This document shows, piece by piece, positions 29,157-38,470 of a stretch of DNA of 64,000 nucleotides. The stretch is from NCBI RefSeq assembly GCF_014762705.1, contig NZ_JABURL010000036.1, positions 56,625 to 120,624 on the forward strand. Direction: 5' to 3'. The notes beneath the pieces were generated by a model, which was given only the letters and a program-made list of their open reading frames with translations, was not told the DNA's origin and made no database searches. A program made the translations under genes and the position numbers. Position 1 is the first letter of the stretch; every line of letters starts with the position of its first letter. The stretch comes from Cyclobacterium sp. (GTDB lineage: Bacteria > Bacteroidota > Bacteroidia > Cytophagales > Cyclobacteriaceae).

Positions 29157-29999
29157 CTAAGCTCCGATGACTTCACCGCCGTTAACATGGATGACTTGTC
29201 CGGTAACATAAGAAGCGTCATTGCAGGCCAAAAATACATAAGCTGGCCCAACCTCAGAAGGTTGACCAGGCCGTCCCAGGGGAGTTTTTCTACCAAATTC
29301 ACTAACCTCGTCAAAAGTCGCGGGAATCAAAGGGGTCCAAATAGGTCCTGGGGCAACACCATTTACAAGAATTCCCTTTTCTGCTAGCTGCTTTGCCAAT
29401 GAGCGAGTTAAAGATGTTATAGCACCTTTGGTAGCGGCATAATCCACCAAGTGACTGCTTCCCCTATAAGCAGTGACCGATGTTGAATTGATGATCCTTC
29501 CCCCACTTTCCATATATTTAAGTGCTGCTTTGATCAAGGAAAACATAGCAAAAATATTTACTTCAAAGGTTTCTTTCAATTGATCTTCAGAAATTTCCTG
29601 AATACATTCTTTTGGAAATTGCACAGCGGCATTGTTTACCAGAATATCCAATCTCTTGAATTCGGATATGCAGCTTTCCACCACATCAGTGCAATATTTT
29701 TCAGACGTCAAGTCTCCCCGTATTAAAAGACATTTTCTCCCTTCCTTTTCCACCAAATTTTTGGTCTCCAATGCATCAAGGTCTTCATTTTTATATACGA
29801 TACAACAGTCTGCACCTTCTCTCGCAAAATGGACGGCTACTGACCTTCCAATACCGCTGTCCCCACCGGTAATCATTGCAACTTTGTGTTTTAACTTTTC
29901 ACTTCCTTTGTAACTATCCCGGATAAATTCCGGCTGAGGTACCATTTTATGTTCATCCCCAGGTTGTTTTTCTTGTTTTTGTTCTGGTATATTCTCCAT
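29157..29999 (-). CDS. SDR-family oxidoreductase, general stress protein 39-like
   Basis: A 280-residue classical short-chain dehydrogenase with a 35-residue N-terminal extension typical of the YdaD/GS39 group. It has the cofactor loop GGDSGIG (45-51), NNAA (122-125), a Ser in INSTSVTAYRG and the catalytic Tyr187-x-x-x-Lys191 pair (YAATK). The PGPIWTPL and VNGGEVIGA segments are also family-typical. The substrate is unknown. It begins 28 bp after the Y4yA-type decarboxylase gene and could be the fourth gene of that operon, though such SDRs are often independent stress genes. Confidence 0.85.
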   Translation of the reverse strand: MENIPEQKQEKQPGDEHKMVPQPEFIRDSYKGSEKLKHKVAMITGGDSGIGRSVAVHFAREGADCCIVYKNEDLDALETKNLVEKEGRKCLLIRGDLTSEKYCTDVVESCISEFKRLDILVNNAAVQFPKECIQEISEDQLKETFEVNIFAMFSLIKAALKYMESGGRIINSTSVTAYRGSSHLVDYAATKGAITSLTRSLAKQLAEKGILVNGVAPGPIWTPLIPATFDEVSEFGRKTPLGRPGQPSEVGPAYVFLACNDASYVTGQVIHVNGGEVIGA

Positions 30000-30027
30000 A
30001 GCTTTTATTAAATTATAGGGTTATTAA

Positions 30028-31455
30028 CTAGTATCTATCTAAGATTATTTCATCATTTGCACCAAGGAAAACATTCTTGGCCAAATCAAACAGATGGGCC
30101 TGGGATTCATAAAAATGCATCATGTAACCTGCTGTATTGATAAAGCACAACAGATCGCCTACTTGCGGAAAAGTATTGAATGACATTTTTCTTTTAAGTA
30201 TCAGCTCCTGCTCAAGGCAATAAGCTCCCACCAAATATCCGCTTATTGCACCTGAAGGCTTTTCCTGCTTTGGTAATAATAAGGGGTCTAGTAAAAAATC
30301 AGCACTGGAACTAAAAAGCTGGGTTCTGTTCATTTCCAAGCCAAAAAACCAATCACCATTCAAACGTTTGCGAAAAATGACCCTGGCCACACTGATACCA
30401 GCCTGATCGAGCAGTGATCTTCCAGGCTCTATCCTGACTTGAATATGCCTAAGGTTAAGCGCTTCATAAATTTTAGTTTTTTCATCAAATGCTGCATTAA
30501 GAATGAAATCAATGAATTTCTCTTTAGGAAAATTATTGAAATAAGGATACACTTTAGGTTCGCCAATCAGTTTTCCTCCCACATTTTCCATACCCAAGCC
30601 ATCATTTTTATAGTTAATAGGATTACGTTTACCCAAAACCGCATCCTTTACCTCATTGTGAAACTCCTGCCATGCTGATTCAGATTCCAGGTAATTCACC
30701 AATATACCTCCGCCAATGTCTAGAAATTTGGTGTCTATCCCCTTTTCCTTAAGTTTATCCACCAAAACCAAAGTTTCTTTGATTGCCTTGATCCTGTGAT
30801 CCATATTGTAACCGTTAAGGTGAAAATGAAAACCCTCAAAGCGAATATTTGAAACTCGTTCATCTTCCTGGATTTGTGAAATCACCTTTATGGCATCGGA
30901 TGGCGGAAAACCAAATCTTGTACGAAGGTTTCCCACCTGAAAGGAAAACCCTCCCAACCTCAATCCAACTTTAACAGTTTTCCCAATACCATGAGCTGCT
31001 TTTTGCAAAAGTTCCACCTCATCCCAATTGTCCAATATTACCAATACCTCATTATCGACAGCCAATTTCATAAGAGGAAAAGGCTTCACCGCAGCCGTGA
31101 CCACCAAATTCCGATTTGGAATCCCCATATCCAGACCGTCTTTAAGTTCTTGGAAAGATGCTGTATCAACTCCCAACCTTCCATCTTTTGCAGGTTCAAG
31201 AAATTGAAGACATTTATTGGCTTTTCTTGCATAAAAGATTTGATAATCCAATCCATATTTAGTGAAAACCGACTCAAAAAGTCTTCGGTTTTCATTGAAA
31301 GGAATTAAAGAATGAATGTTTAAGGGGGAACCATACTTTTCGAGAAGACGAAAAAGAAATTGAGTCCTCCCTAAAAGAGTTTTAACCCAATCGTGGACAA
31401 TTGGCTTTAATTTTAAATTCCCATCCGTTTCCTGCTTATTCAAATGCGTTGACAT
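30028..31455 (-). CDS. Type III PLP-dependent decarboxylase, Y4yA-like
   Basis: A 475-residue fold-type III PLP enzyme of the ornithine/diaminopimelate/arginine decarboxylase superfamily. The PLP Lys78 lies in YARKANK, His210 and His212 in GFHFHLNGY, the phosphate-binding glycines in FLDIGGG (245-250), EPGR at 343-346 and the active-site Cys413 in GAYCLEQE. It resembles the Y4yA subgroup and, more distantly, siderophore decarboxylases such as SbnH. It probably decarboxylates an amino acid or amino-acid conjugate; the substrate is not known. It lies 15 bp after the FAD protein and two genes after an SbnA-like enzyme, so the three probably form one pathway. Confidence 0.8.
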   Translation of the reverse strand: MSTHLNKQETDGNLKLKPIVHDWVKTLLGRTQFLFRLLEKYGSPLNIHSLIPFNENRRLFESVFTKYGLDYQIFYARKANKCLQFLEPAKDGRLGVDTASFQELKDGLDMGIPNRNLVVTAAVKPFPLMKLAVDNEVLVILDNWDEVELLQKAAHGIGKTVKVGLRLGGFSFQVGNLRTRFGFPPSDAIKVISQIQEDERVSNIRFEGFHFHLNGYNMDHRIKAIKETLVLVDKLKEKGIDTKFLDIGGGILVNYLESESAWQEFHNEVKDAVLGKRNPINYKNDGLGMENVGGKLIGEPKVYPYFNNFPKEKFIDFILNAAFDEKTKIYEALNLRHIQVRIEPGRSLLDQAGISVARVIFRKRLNGDWFFGLEMNRTQLFSSSADFLLDPLLLPKQEKPSGAISGYLVGAYCLEQELILKRKMSFNTFPQVGDLLCFINTAGYMMHFYESQAHLFDLAKNVFLGANDEIILDRY

Positions 31456-31470
31456 TACTTTGCACGTTTT

Positions 31471-33396
31471 TCATTTTTTTTTTATCGAATTGATCCACCT
31501 GCCTGCCCAATTACTTGCAAAATCATTTCTTTCCCTGGAAAGGCTATCATTGTCCAATGTCACCCCTTCTGTGGGTGTTCCATAAAGAGTTATGCCCACA
31601 ATGGTCTCTTCTTTTGCACCTATGAGGTTGCCATTTCTATCAATAGCCAAACAACCAGGCATATGATTCCCATTTTTAAATGGAATAGCAAGTCCCCGCT
31701 TCATAAGATTTTGGTAGAGTTTGGGGCAGCCCTTAAATAAGGTAGGTTTTGCAATCCTTGCATCCAGTAAGTAATTTACATCCTGACAAGGATAGGTCTT
31801 TTGGGAATAAACCTTGAAATTACCGGTAAAGGTGTTGGGTATCACGGATGTATTTTTTCCCGGCCGGAAAAAAAGATTTCCAGCTTTGATTAAAGCCAAT
31901 ATTTTTTGGACATTAACTAAAGGTGGACCAAAGCTAATCCTGTTGAATTTGCCCAAATATTGCTTTTCAAATAATTCCTGGGATGCACCGGTAAATCCTC
32001 CAAAAGCATACAAGCTGCCAATATAGGGTAAGGCATTCCGCCAAACGCTGGAAAGGGCCAGAATTGGACTCACCTCTGGATAATTAACGGCCTCTTCCAC
32101 CGCCTCTTGCAGGTAGTTGACTACTAATGTATGGTATTCGGTTTCATTTAAATCTGAAGAAAGTTCTGCAAAAGGATCTAAAATATCCTGTATGGAAAAT
32201 CTGGTAACTTGCGAAGAATATACAGGGAGATTACATTCCAATTCCTTACCCCTATTTGCATATGCTGGTTCTCTACATTTCAGTAAGTACGCATTACGTT
32301 CCATAAGCTTTTCCTGGTGCAAAATTTGGTATTCCTTTACCAACACTGGCAATACATCTGCTTCAAAATCAATGTTTCCCCTTCCTTTTAAATTGACAAG
32401 CACATTTACCCAATCCCAGGAAATATAAGAAAGCCTGGGTTCCTTTCCATTTTTTAGGGGCACCCTGGGCAGCATAGGGGCACCTGATTTTGAATAAGCA
32501 TATATGGAGATGGGTTCATTCCCAGATGGACTATAACAAATTGATTTTTCACTATTTATAAAGGTACCACCCCTCCCTTCTGTAAGGGCCAATACGGTAT
32601 CTACAAAAGTCAGACCCAATCCTTTAATGCAAACCTTATCCGAAGATTTGATTGCCTTTAATTTTTCATCTACAGGATATACATGTCCGACGTAAGATGC
32701 AGACCCTGATTGTTTTGAAAAATGGTCCACCTCATCGCCCAATCTATCATTAAAAGTATATGTGTGCCCTGTCGCAAGCAATATCCTTTCATATTTTAGC
32801 AAGGGATTTATATTTAAACCTGTTAATTCCAAGCAGTAATTTTCCGCTTCAACATCAGGTATAATATCCTCAACATTTCCCTCTATACACTTTACTTCTA
32901 GGTTTGGAGGTAGGCTTTCCAAAATCTGAACGGCTCCAGCCGTCAAATAGGCTCCAACCAAGGCTCTGGATGCAAAATCTCCTACTGCAATTTTTGCCGA
33001 TCCAAACACAAACATTTTCAGCCATTGGTCCATAGAACCATTGAACGCCAACCCAGCAAAAGAATTTGATCGGTTGGAAATATCCCACATATTGATTTTC
33101 TCTATTGGAAAATTAATTAGTAAGTATTCGGGTTGATCCATTCTATAGTTATCTCCTGTGGCAAACCGGTTAGAATTATTGAACCAATGAATTTCAGTAG
33201 GAATGTCAACACCTGAATTTTTGATGGAATTTACAGCTGCATCCAGCCCATAAAGTCCTTTGGGCCCCCCACCCACTATACCAATTATTCTGGAATTGGG
33301 CTTGTAAGAAGAATATTGAATCCGAGAAAGAGAAGGAAACTTAAAATCAACTAATTCCTGAAAATTTTTAAGGTCATTTAATTTCCAAATTTGCAT
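31471..33396 (-). CDS. Large FAD/NAD(P)-binding protein of a small-molecule operon
   Basis: A 641-residue protein with an N-terminal dinucleotide-binding motif (IGIVGGGPKGLYGLDA, about 38-53) of the FAD-NAD(P)-binding group that includes YdhS-like proteins and lysine/ornithine N-monooxygenase-like folds. The reaction is unknown. A second motif, LATGHTYTF, is typical of flavin-dependent oxygenases. I placed the start at the ATG at 33396. The frame stays open upstream to 33618, but those 74 codons overlap the PLP synthase gene and do not look like protein. It lies 23 bp after that gene and 15 bp before the decarboxylase. An oxidation or N-hydroxylation of an intermediate is a guess. Confidence 0.7.
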   Translation of the reverse strand: MQIWKLNDLKNFQELVDFKFPSLSRIQYSSYKPNSRIIGIVGGGPKGLYGLDAAVNSIKNSGVDIPTEIHWFNNSNRFATGDNYRMDQPEYLLINFPIEKINMWDISNRSNSFAGLAFNGSMDQWLKMFVFGSAKIAVGDFASRALVGAYLTAGAVQILESLPPNLEVKCIEGNVEDIIPDVEAENYCLELTGLNINPLLKYERILLATGHTYTFNDRLGDEVDHFSKQSGSASYVGHVYPVDEKLKAIKSSDKVCIKGLGLTFVDTVLALTEGRGGTFINSEKSICYSPSGNEPISIYAYSKSGAPMLPRVPLKNGKEPRLSYISWDWVNVLVNLKGRGNIDFEADVLPVLVKEYQILHQEKLMERNAYLLKCREPAYANRGKELECNLPVYSSQVTRFSIQDILDPFAELSSDLNETEYHTLVVNYLQEAVEEAVNYPEVSPILALSSVWRNALPYIGSLYAFGGFTGASQELFEKQYLGKFNRISFGPPLVNVQKILALIKAGNLFFRPGKNTSVIPNTFTGNFKVYSQKTYPCQDVNYLLDARIAKPTLFKGCPKLYQNLMKRGLAIPFKNGNHMPGCLAIDRNGNLIGAKEETIVGITLYGTPTEGVTLDNDSLSRERNDFASNWAGRWINSIKKK

Positions 33397-33419
33397 GGTA
33401 ATGGCTTTTGGATTAACGA

Positions 33420-34385
33420 TTAGAATTCCAATTGGAAATTTTCCAATACCCATTTTTTGGAATAAATGGTATCTAAGTACCGTTCGCCTCTGTCCGAAAT
33501 AAAGAAAGCGATACTTGATTTTGTAGGTATTTTCATAAGGGTTTTTTCTATGGCACTGACCACCGCACCCGTAGAACCTCCCGCCAGAATTGCCTCTCTT
33601 CTCAATAATTTCCAACAACCTTCAATAATTTGTTCATCATTGATATATACAGGCTCACCGAGATCTCCGGTAGAGAAAAAACTAGACTTCTGGCCTGCTC
33701 CTATTCCGGGGATTTTTTTATTCCCTGTGGGTGCATTAAAAACCTTGCTCCCATATACGTCAACAGGCACTATTACCGTGGCAAGCCTCCTGGCCTGAAT
33801 TTCATTCAGACATCCAGTGATGGTTCCCCCGGTACCTGTTCCTACAAAAAGGTAATCCAGTTTGTTACTCAATTGATCTAACAATTCTGCAGTAATTTTT
33901 CTTTGGCCTTCAGGATTGGCTTTATTGCTGTATTGGTCAGTCCAAAAGGAATTCTTGGTATCCTCTAGCAAATGTTTTACTTTTTCCAACCTTGCCTTAA
34001 GATAACTTCCCGTACTGTCTTTATCCTGAACCTTGACCAAAGTGGCACCATAAATTTTTAAAAGATTTTCAGTATGTGGATTAATCAGGGGATCCACGAC
34101 TAAAACAAGTTTAAGCCCTAAATATAGGCAAGCCTGGGCAAGTCCTATACCCATATTCCCAGAGGTGGATTCAATAATTACTGTATCCGGGGATACTTTT
34201 CCCAGGTTTATTGCTTCTTGTAATATAAAAATCGATGAACGATCCTTAATACTTCCGCCTGGGTTCATGTGTTCAAGCTTCGCGAAAAATTCATGGTCAC
34301 TTTGAGGAAATAACTGTTCAAGTCTTAAGGCCGGGGTATTACCCACACTCACCAATATGCCAGAAGCCTTTTCAATGGTTGTCAT
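33420..34385 (-). CDS. Cysteine synthase-family PLP enzyme, SbnA-like
   Basis: A 321-residue fold-type II PLP enzyme. The PLP Lys47 is in NPGGSIKDRS, the substrate loop in STSGNMGIG (73-81) and the phosphate-binding glycines in GTGTGGTITG (182-191). The family covers cysteine synthase, cystathionine beta-synthase and SbnA, which joins O-phosphoserine and glutamate on the way to 2,3-diaminopropionate. The neighbouring Y4yA/SbnH-like decarboxylase makes a biosynthetic role outside cysteine supply more likely, but a plain sulfhydrylase cannot be excluded. No SbnB-like dehydrogenase is present here; the FAD protein takes its place. It is the first gene of the run. Confidence 0.8.
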   Translation of the reverse strand: MTTIEKASGILVSVGNTPALRLEQLFPQSDHEFFAKLEHMNPGGSIKDRSSIFILQEAINLGKVSPDTVIIESTSGNMGIGLAQACLYLGLKLVLVVDPLINPHTENLLKIYGATLVKVQDKDSTGSYLKARLEKVKHLLEDTKNSFWTDQYSNKANPEGQRKITAELLDQLSNKLDYLFVGTGTGGTITGCLNEIQARRLATVIVPVDVYGSKVFNAPTGNKKIPGIGAGQKSSFFSTGDLGEPVYINDEQIIEGCWKLLRREAILAGGSTGAVVSAIEKTLMKIPTKSSIAFFISDRGERYLDTIYSKKWVLENFQLEF

Positions 34386-34448
34386 TTTGGGTAGTATAAT
34401 AGTTGGTTTAGTATTAAAATAATAGCTAGTCTGAGCAATATGGACTGA

Positions 34449-34595
34449 CTATGCCCTCCTAATTACACTTAGCAAAATAGCTATAACAGCTATTACCAAT
34501 AGGATATGGATAACTCCTCCTGCATCATACACGAAAAATCCCAAAATCCAGCCAATAACAACAATAACGGCAATCAAATACAATAGACTTCTCAT
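34449..34595 (-). CDS. lmo0937-family small membrane protein
   Basis: A 48-residue protein made of two hydrophobic helices separated by a short loop with FFVYDAGGVIHILLV, ending in basic residues (VIRRA). This matches the widespread lmo0937/DUF5670 family of tiny membrane proteins, often linked to stress. Function is unknown. It reads from an ATG at 34595 to a TAG at 34449 and lies 63 bp upstream of the SbnA-like gene on the same strand. Confidence 0.85.
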   Translation of the reverse strand: MRSLLYLIAVIVVIGWILGFFVYDAGGVIHILLVIAVIAILLSVIRRA

Positions 34596-35558
34596 AATTT
34601 TCTTTTTTTATTTTGTTTATAATTGAAAATTGATTTTTGATACTAATAAATTTATGAAATATTTAATAGATAAAATCACCAATAATAATTTATACTTTTA
34701 CTTTTAAATAAAATCTGATTATTGATAGCAGCAGGTCCTCATTTTTAACCACAACATTCAATACTTTGTAAAGCAATATGTAGAAAATTTCAATTATTAT
34801 GCCAAATTTAATAAATTAATCAAAGAATTACTTTCAAATAATTTGCCACAATAGGGATTACATGACTTTATAAAGAATAATTTAAATGTAATCTATTATT
34901 CTTAAATCAGGTATTTTTTGGTTTCAACCTTAATTTTTTATATGTAGGGCAGCATGATATAATAAGGTAATCGTAATAAAACACATACCACAAAATAGGG
35001 AAACAAATCATCCTCAAAAAGAAAACTCAGCTTTGGACTTTGAACGTTGTGGTTTAAAAACTACAAATCGGGAAAAATGGAATCCATGATAATATGCCAT
35101 TTGCGCTCATTAAGTCAAAAAGCACCCCAAGATTATTATTTTAACTGAGTCCGTTGAAAATTACATTCTTCCCTGAAACAGAAAACCCGAACCCAACCTG
35201 TACCAAGCATTTGCGGATAGCTAAAACCCATTGGACAGAACTGTTTCCAAATCTGACCAATGTAAGCGGATCAATAAAAATAAATAGTAAAGCAATCCAG
35301 GTTTATGGAAAATTTATACCTTAAAAATCAAAAGTATTGGTCAGAAATGGTAATTTAAAATATCGCAGGACTGATTTATCCAGGATATTGAATAGGTTTA
35401 TTATTGTTTCTTAATACTCACATGCCATTTCCGGGCTTGGGAAAATTTGAAAAGTACAGCCTTCCAATCCATTTAGGATGCATCAACTAAGACATAAAAG
35501 GCCATTTACTTTTCCTTAGTAAATGGCCCTTTTTTTCTTAAAATGAAGAAGGAATTTC
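34596..35558. other. AT-rich gene desert
   Basis: About 960 bp, very AT-rich in the first 400, without a coding frame I can support on either strand. The only clear element is the hairpin at 35500-35528. It may be the remains of lost genes, or hold untranslated RNAs I cannot recognise. Confidence 0.6.
35500..35536 (-). terminator. Bidirectional terminator after the coiled-coil lipoprotein gene
   Basis: A perfect 11-bp stem (35500-35510 with 35518-35528), loop of 7. On the minus strand it follows the lipoprotein gene by 30 bp and is followed by TTTTAT. On the plus strand the tail is a better T-run (CTTTTTTTCT), although no plus-strand gene precedes it. Confidence 0.75.
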
Positions 35559-36005
35559 CTATCCTTCATTTTTTATTTCATTTTTTAGGTTACTGATTGT
35601 TGTTTCTATTTCGCTTTCCAGCTCCTCAAATTCTTTCTTGATTTGCTCCTTTCTGGATGCCGCAGCCTGAGCAAATTCTCTGGATTTAACTTCCAGATTG
35701 GCAATGCTTTTATCCAGTTTGGTTAAATAAAGGTCAACCGTTTCATTTACAGGTTCTCCCAGATTTTCTTTAACCTCCTTTTTAATTTCTTCTGCCTCGG
35801 CTTTAAGTGCTGAGGTTTCTTCAGAAATTTCTGCTTTGGCTTCAGCGAAAGCTTCTTCGGTTTCTTCTTCAACCTCATTTGACATTTGCTGAAGATCCTT
35901 TTCCGTGGATTTTAAGTCATTTTTTTCATCCTTGTTTGCATCGCAAGATGAAAACAAAACAAAGCTGACTAAACAAACAGTAGAAAATACTGATATAAAC
36001 TTCAT
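35559..36005 (-). CDS. Acidic coiled-coil lipoprotein
   Basis: A 148-residue protein with a lipoprotein signal (VLFSSC, Cys20) followed by an almost entirely helical, Glu/Lys-rich body with heptad-like spacing. It is likely an envelope-anchored coiled coil. No enzyme motif is visible. I placed the start at the ATG at 36005, which gives a clean signal; the frame is open further upstream. It is divergent from the PspC gene across 298 bp, which hints at a link with envelope stress, but this is weak. Confidence 0.65.
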   Translation of the reverse strand: MKFISVFSTVCLVSFVLFSSCDANKDEKNDLKSTEKDLQQMSNEVEEETEEAFAEAKAEISEETSALKAEAEEIKKEVKENLGEPVNETVDLYLTKLDKSIANLEVKSREFAQAAASRKEQIKKEFEELESEIETTISNLKNEIKNEG

Positions 36006-36303
36006 AATACTATGTTGGTTTGGTTTTACAATACTCCGGTAAAGGAAGCAGGCTATCCTGGATTTTCCCTCTACCAGAAACTGCCCTTTATAAAACAAAA
36101 CAAATGCCATAAATCAGATCCAAGCTTTAAAATCCCTGAAAATCATCCACTGTATGTTACAAATCGCGCTCCTCTTCTTCCCTACTGCTTTTTGTACTTG
36201 CAATCCTATTTCTTATTTTTAAGCTTGCTATTCAATAAAACCGGGGATTCGATCTCTATTGCAAAACTGCTTATTTTTAAAAACCAAGAAACTTTCAAAG
36301 AGC

Positions 36304-36504
36304 ATGGAAAAAAAACTAAAACGCACCATCAATGACAAAATGATCGCCGGAGTTTGTGGTGGGCTGGCCAAATACCTGGGCTGGGATGCCGATAAGTTGA
36401 GAATAGTATATGTTTTGGTCTCCATTTTAAGTGCTGCTTTCCCGGGTCTTTTGGTCTATCTGATCCTTTGGTTTATCATGCCAGAAGAAACTGAATTGGG
36501 TTAG
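36304..36504 (+). CDS. PspC-domain small membrane protein
   Basis: A 66-residue protein that is nearly all PspC domain: KLKRTINDKMIAGVCGGLAKYLG, then one or two hydrophobic helices ending in LILWFIMPEE. PspC proteins take part in the phage-shock envelope response in other bacteria. No PspA or PspB is nearby. I placed the start at the ATG at 36304. The gene stands 87 bp upstream of msrAB on the same strand. Confidence 0.88.
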   Translation: MEKKLKRTINDKMIAGVCGGLAKYLGWDADKLRIVYVLVSILSAAFPGLLVYLILWFIMPEETELG

Positions 36505-36591
36505 ATCCCCTGATAATTAGTAAATTGAACATTCCTTTGAACATAAGTTGCTCTTTTGCCGTTTTTAGGAAAGGTCAAAAAAAGTAAACAA

Positions 36592-37683
36592 ATGAAAAAT
36601 AGCATTCAATATTTAGCAGTTCTTTTCTTTTTATTGCTTTCGGTTTCCAGTTGCAATGCGTCTGAAAATTCCGAGAATAAAGAGGAGGAAAATGTGCTGG
36701 AGAATTACCAGGGCAGGACGGAAAAAGCAACATTTGCCGGAGGGTGTTTTTGGTGCATTGAAGCCCCGTTTGAGGGAATAGATGGCATCCTTTCCGTTGT
36801 TTCAGGTTATGCGGGAGGTAAGGAAAAAAATCCTACTTATTCTCAGGTATCCTCCGGACAAACCAGTCACAAAGAAGCCGTTCAGGTTACTTTCGATCCG
36901 GATGTGATCAGTTACAGCGAAATCATAGATATTTTTTGGAAGTTGTATGATCCTACCGATGCAGGCGGCAGTTTTTATGACCGGGGAAGCCAATATGAAT
37001 CTGCCATCTTTTTTCATTCGCAGGAACAGAAATCGGTTGCCGAAAACACTAAAAAAGCCTTGGATCAATCCGGAATATTTGATAAACCGATTGTTACTCC
37101 GGTGGTTAAATTTACCAATTTTTATGCTGCTGAAACCTACCATCAGGATTATTATAAAAAGCAACCCAAAGAATACAAGGCTTATCGCACCGGTTCCGGA
37201 AGGGATAGATTTATAGCGCAACACTGGGAGGTACCATCAGCAAGTAAGTACCAAAGTCCATCAAAAAATGAGTTAAAGGCCCAACTGACCAATCTTCAAT
37301 ACCAGGTCACTATGGAGGAAGCTACGGAACGAGCCTTTGACAATAGGTATAATGGCAATAAAGAAGATGGTCTTTATGTCTGCATTGTTTCGGGTGCCCC
37401 GCTTTTCAGCTCAAAGGACAAATATGAATCCGGATCCGGTTGGCCAAGCTTTACCAAACCCATCGATGCCCGCTACCTGGAAAAACCTATTGACAGAAGT
37501 CAAGGCATGGTGCGGGTAGAAGTCAGAAGCAAATACGGTGATTCCCATGTGGGTCATGTTTTCAATGATGGTCCTGAGCCTACCGGTTTGCGGTATTGTA
37601 TGAACTCCGCCGCCATGAAATTTATTCCTTTGTCAGAAATGGAAGAAGAAGGATATGGGGCATTCTTGTATACCGTCAAGTAA
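36592..37683 (+). CDS. msrAB: Bifunctional peptide methionine sulfoxide reductase MsrA/MsrB, lipoprotein
   Basis: A 363-residue fusion that repairs oxidised methionine of both stereoisomers. A lipoprotein signal (SVSSC, Cys21) places it in the periplasm. MsrA spans about 45-205 with catalytic Cys52 in GGCFWC. MsrB spans about 225-363 with GWPSFTKP, RVEVRSKYGDSHVGHVF and catalytic Cys336 in RYCMNSAAMKF. The CxxC zinc pairs of many MsrB domains are absent (CIVSGAPLF), so this is the zinc-free type. I placed the start at the ATG at 36592, since the upstream TTG at 36556 adds a charged stretch before the signal. A terminator follows. Confidence 0.93.
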   Translation: MKNSIQYLAVLFFLLLSVSSCNASENSENKEEENVLENYQGRTEKATFAGGCFWCIEAPFEGIDGILSVVSGYAGGKEKNPTYSQVSSGQTSHKEAVQVTFDPDVISYSEIIDIFWKLYDPTDAGGSFYDRGSQYESAIFFHSQEQKSVAENTKKALDQSGIFDKPIVTPVVKFTNFYAAETYHQDYYKKQPKEYKAYRTGSGRDRFIAQHWEVPSASKYQSPSKNELKAQLTNLQYQVTMEEATERAFDNRYNGNKEDGLYVCIVSGAPLFSSKDKYESGSGWPSFTKPIDARYLEKPIDRSQGMVRVEVRSKYGDSHVGHVFNDGPEPTGLRYCMNSAAMKFIPLSEMEEEGYGAFLYTVK

Positions 37684-37711
37684 CTCCCGGAATAGGGAAA
37701 ATCAACTATTA

Positions 37712-37746
37712 AGCGAAAGGCCGTTTAAATGGTCTTTCGCTTTTTT
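37712..37746 (+). terminator. Terminator after msrAB
   Basis: An 11-bp stem with one G-T pair (37712-37722 with 37731-37741), an 8-nt loop and a run of Ts (37741-37746). It lies between the converging msrAB and LytTR regulator genes. Confidence 0.85.
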
Positions 37747-38470
37747 AATTGATCCATTTATCAATAAAACGAAGAAAATTTTCTTTATAGCCATCACTAA
37801 CGGAAATATTCATGATTCCCATATTAACCGTACTTTTGCTGATGGATTGTATATGATCCAGCGAGATGATATAAGAGCGGTGTATACGCATAAAATGGTC
37901 CTCGGGAAGCATTTCTTCCATACTTTTCAGTGTGGTAAGTGAAAGCAGGGGCGATGATTTTCCCGAGAGGTGAATCTTAACATAATCTTTATACCCTTCT
38001 ACCAAAATAATTTCCTTGAGCAGGACTTTGACCAGCTGGTATTCCACTTTGATAAAAATATAGTCTTCAGTTGAGGCTTTAGGCGCTGTGCCTTTTTTCT
38101 CAAAAAAGCGCAATGCCTTGTGACTGGCCGTTAAAAATTCCTCATAACTAAAAGGTTTAAGCAAATAGTCCAGCGCATCCACCTTATAGCCTTCGATAGC
38201 ATATTGATTGTACGCAGTGGTAAAAATTATTTTGGGCGATCCCTGGTGTTTTCTGTTTTCCAAAACCCTGGCCAACTCCATTCCAGTAAGATCCGGCATT
38301 TGTATATCTAAAAACATCAGGTTTACTTCATGGGAATTGATGTAAGCCAGCGCTTCCAGGGCACTGTCAAATTTACCTTGAAGCTCCAGGAAGCCAGTTT
38401 TTTCCACAAAATTACAGACCATCTCCAGGGCCAGCGGTTCATCATCAACGACTATACATTTGATTTTCAT
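37745..38470 (-). CDS. LytTR-family response regulator
   Basis: A 241-residue regulator with a receiver domain (VVDDEPLA, phospho-acceptor Asp55 in LMFLDIQMPD, Lys in LLKPFSYEEF) and a C-terminal LytTR DNA-binding domain (IFIKVEYQLVKVLLKEIILVEG, IHRSYIIS). Its ATG overlaps the stop of the upstream kinase gene by 4 bp, so the pair is translationally coupled. Target genes are unknown; the TonB-dependent protein divergent from the kinase is a candidate. Confidence 0.92.
   Translation of the reverse strand: MKIKCIVVDDEPLALEMVCNFVEKTGFLELQGKFDSALEALAYINSHEVNLMFLDIQMPDLTGMELARVLENRKHQGSPKIIFTTAYNQYAIEGYKVDALDYLLKPFSYEEFLTASHKALRFFEKKGTAPKASTEDYIFIKVEYQLVKVLLKEIILVEGYKDYVKIHLSGKSSPLLSLTTLKSMEEMLPEDHFMRIHRSYIISLDHIQSISKSTVNMGIMNISVSDGYKENFLRFIDKWIN

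Noticed and set aside
33397..33618. N-terminal extension of the FAD protein
   Set aside because: The 74 extra codons overlap the end of the PLP synthase gene and give an atypical Cys/Arg-rich sequence; the ATG at 33396 fits the family start.
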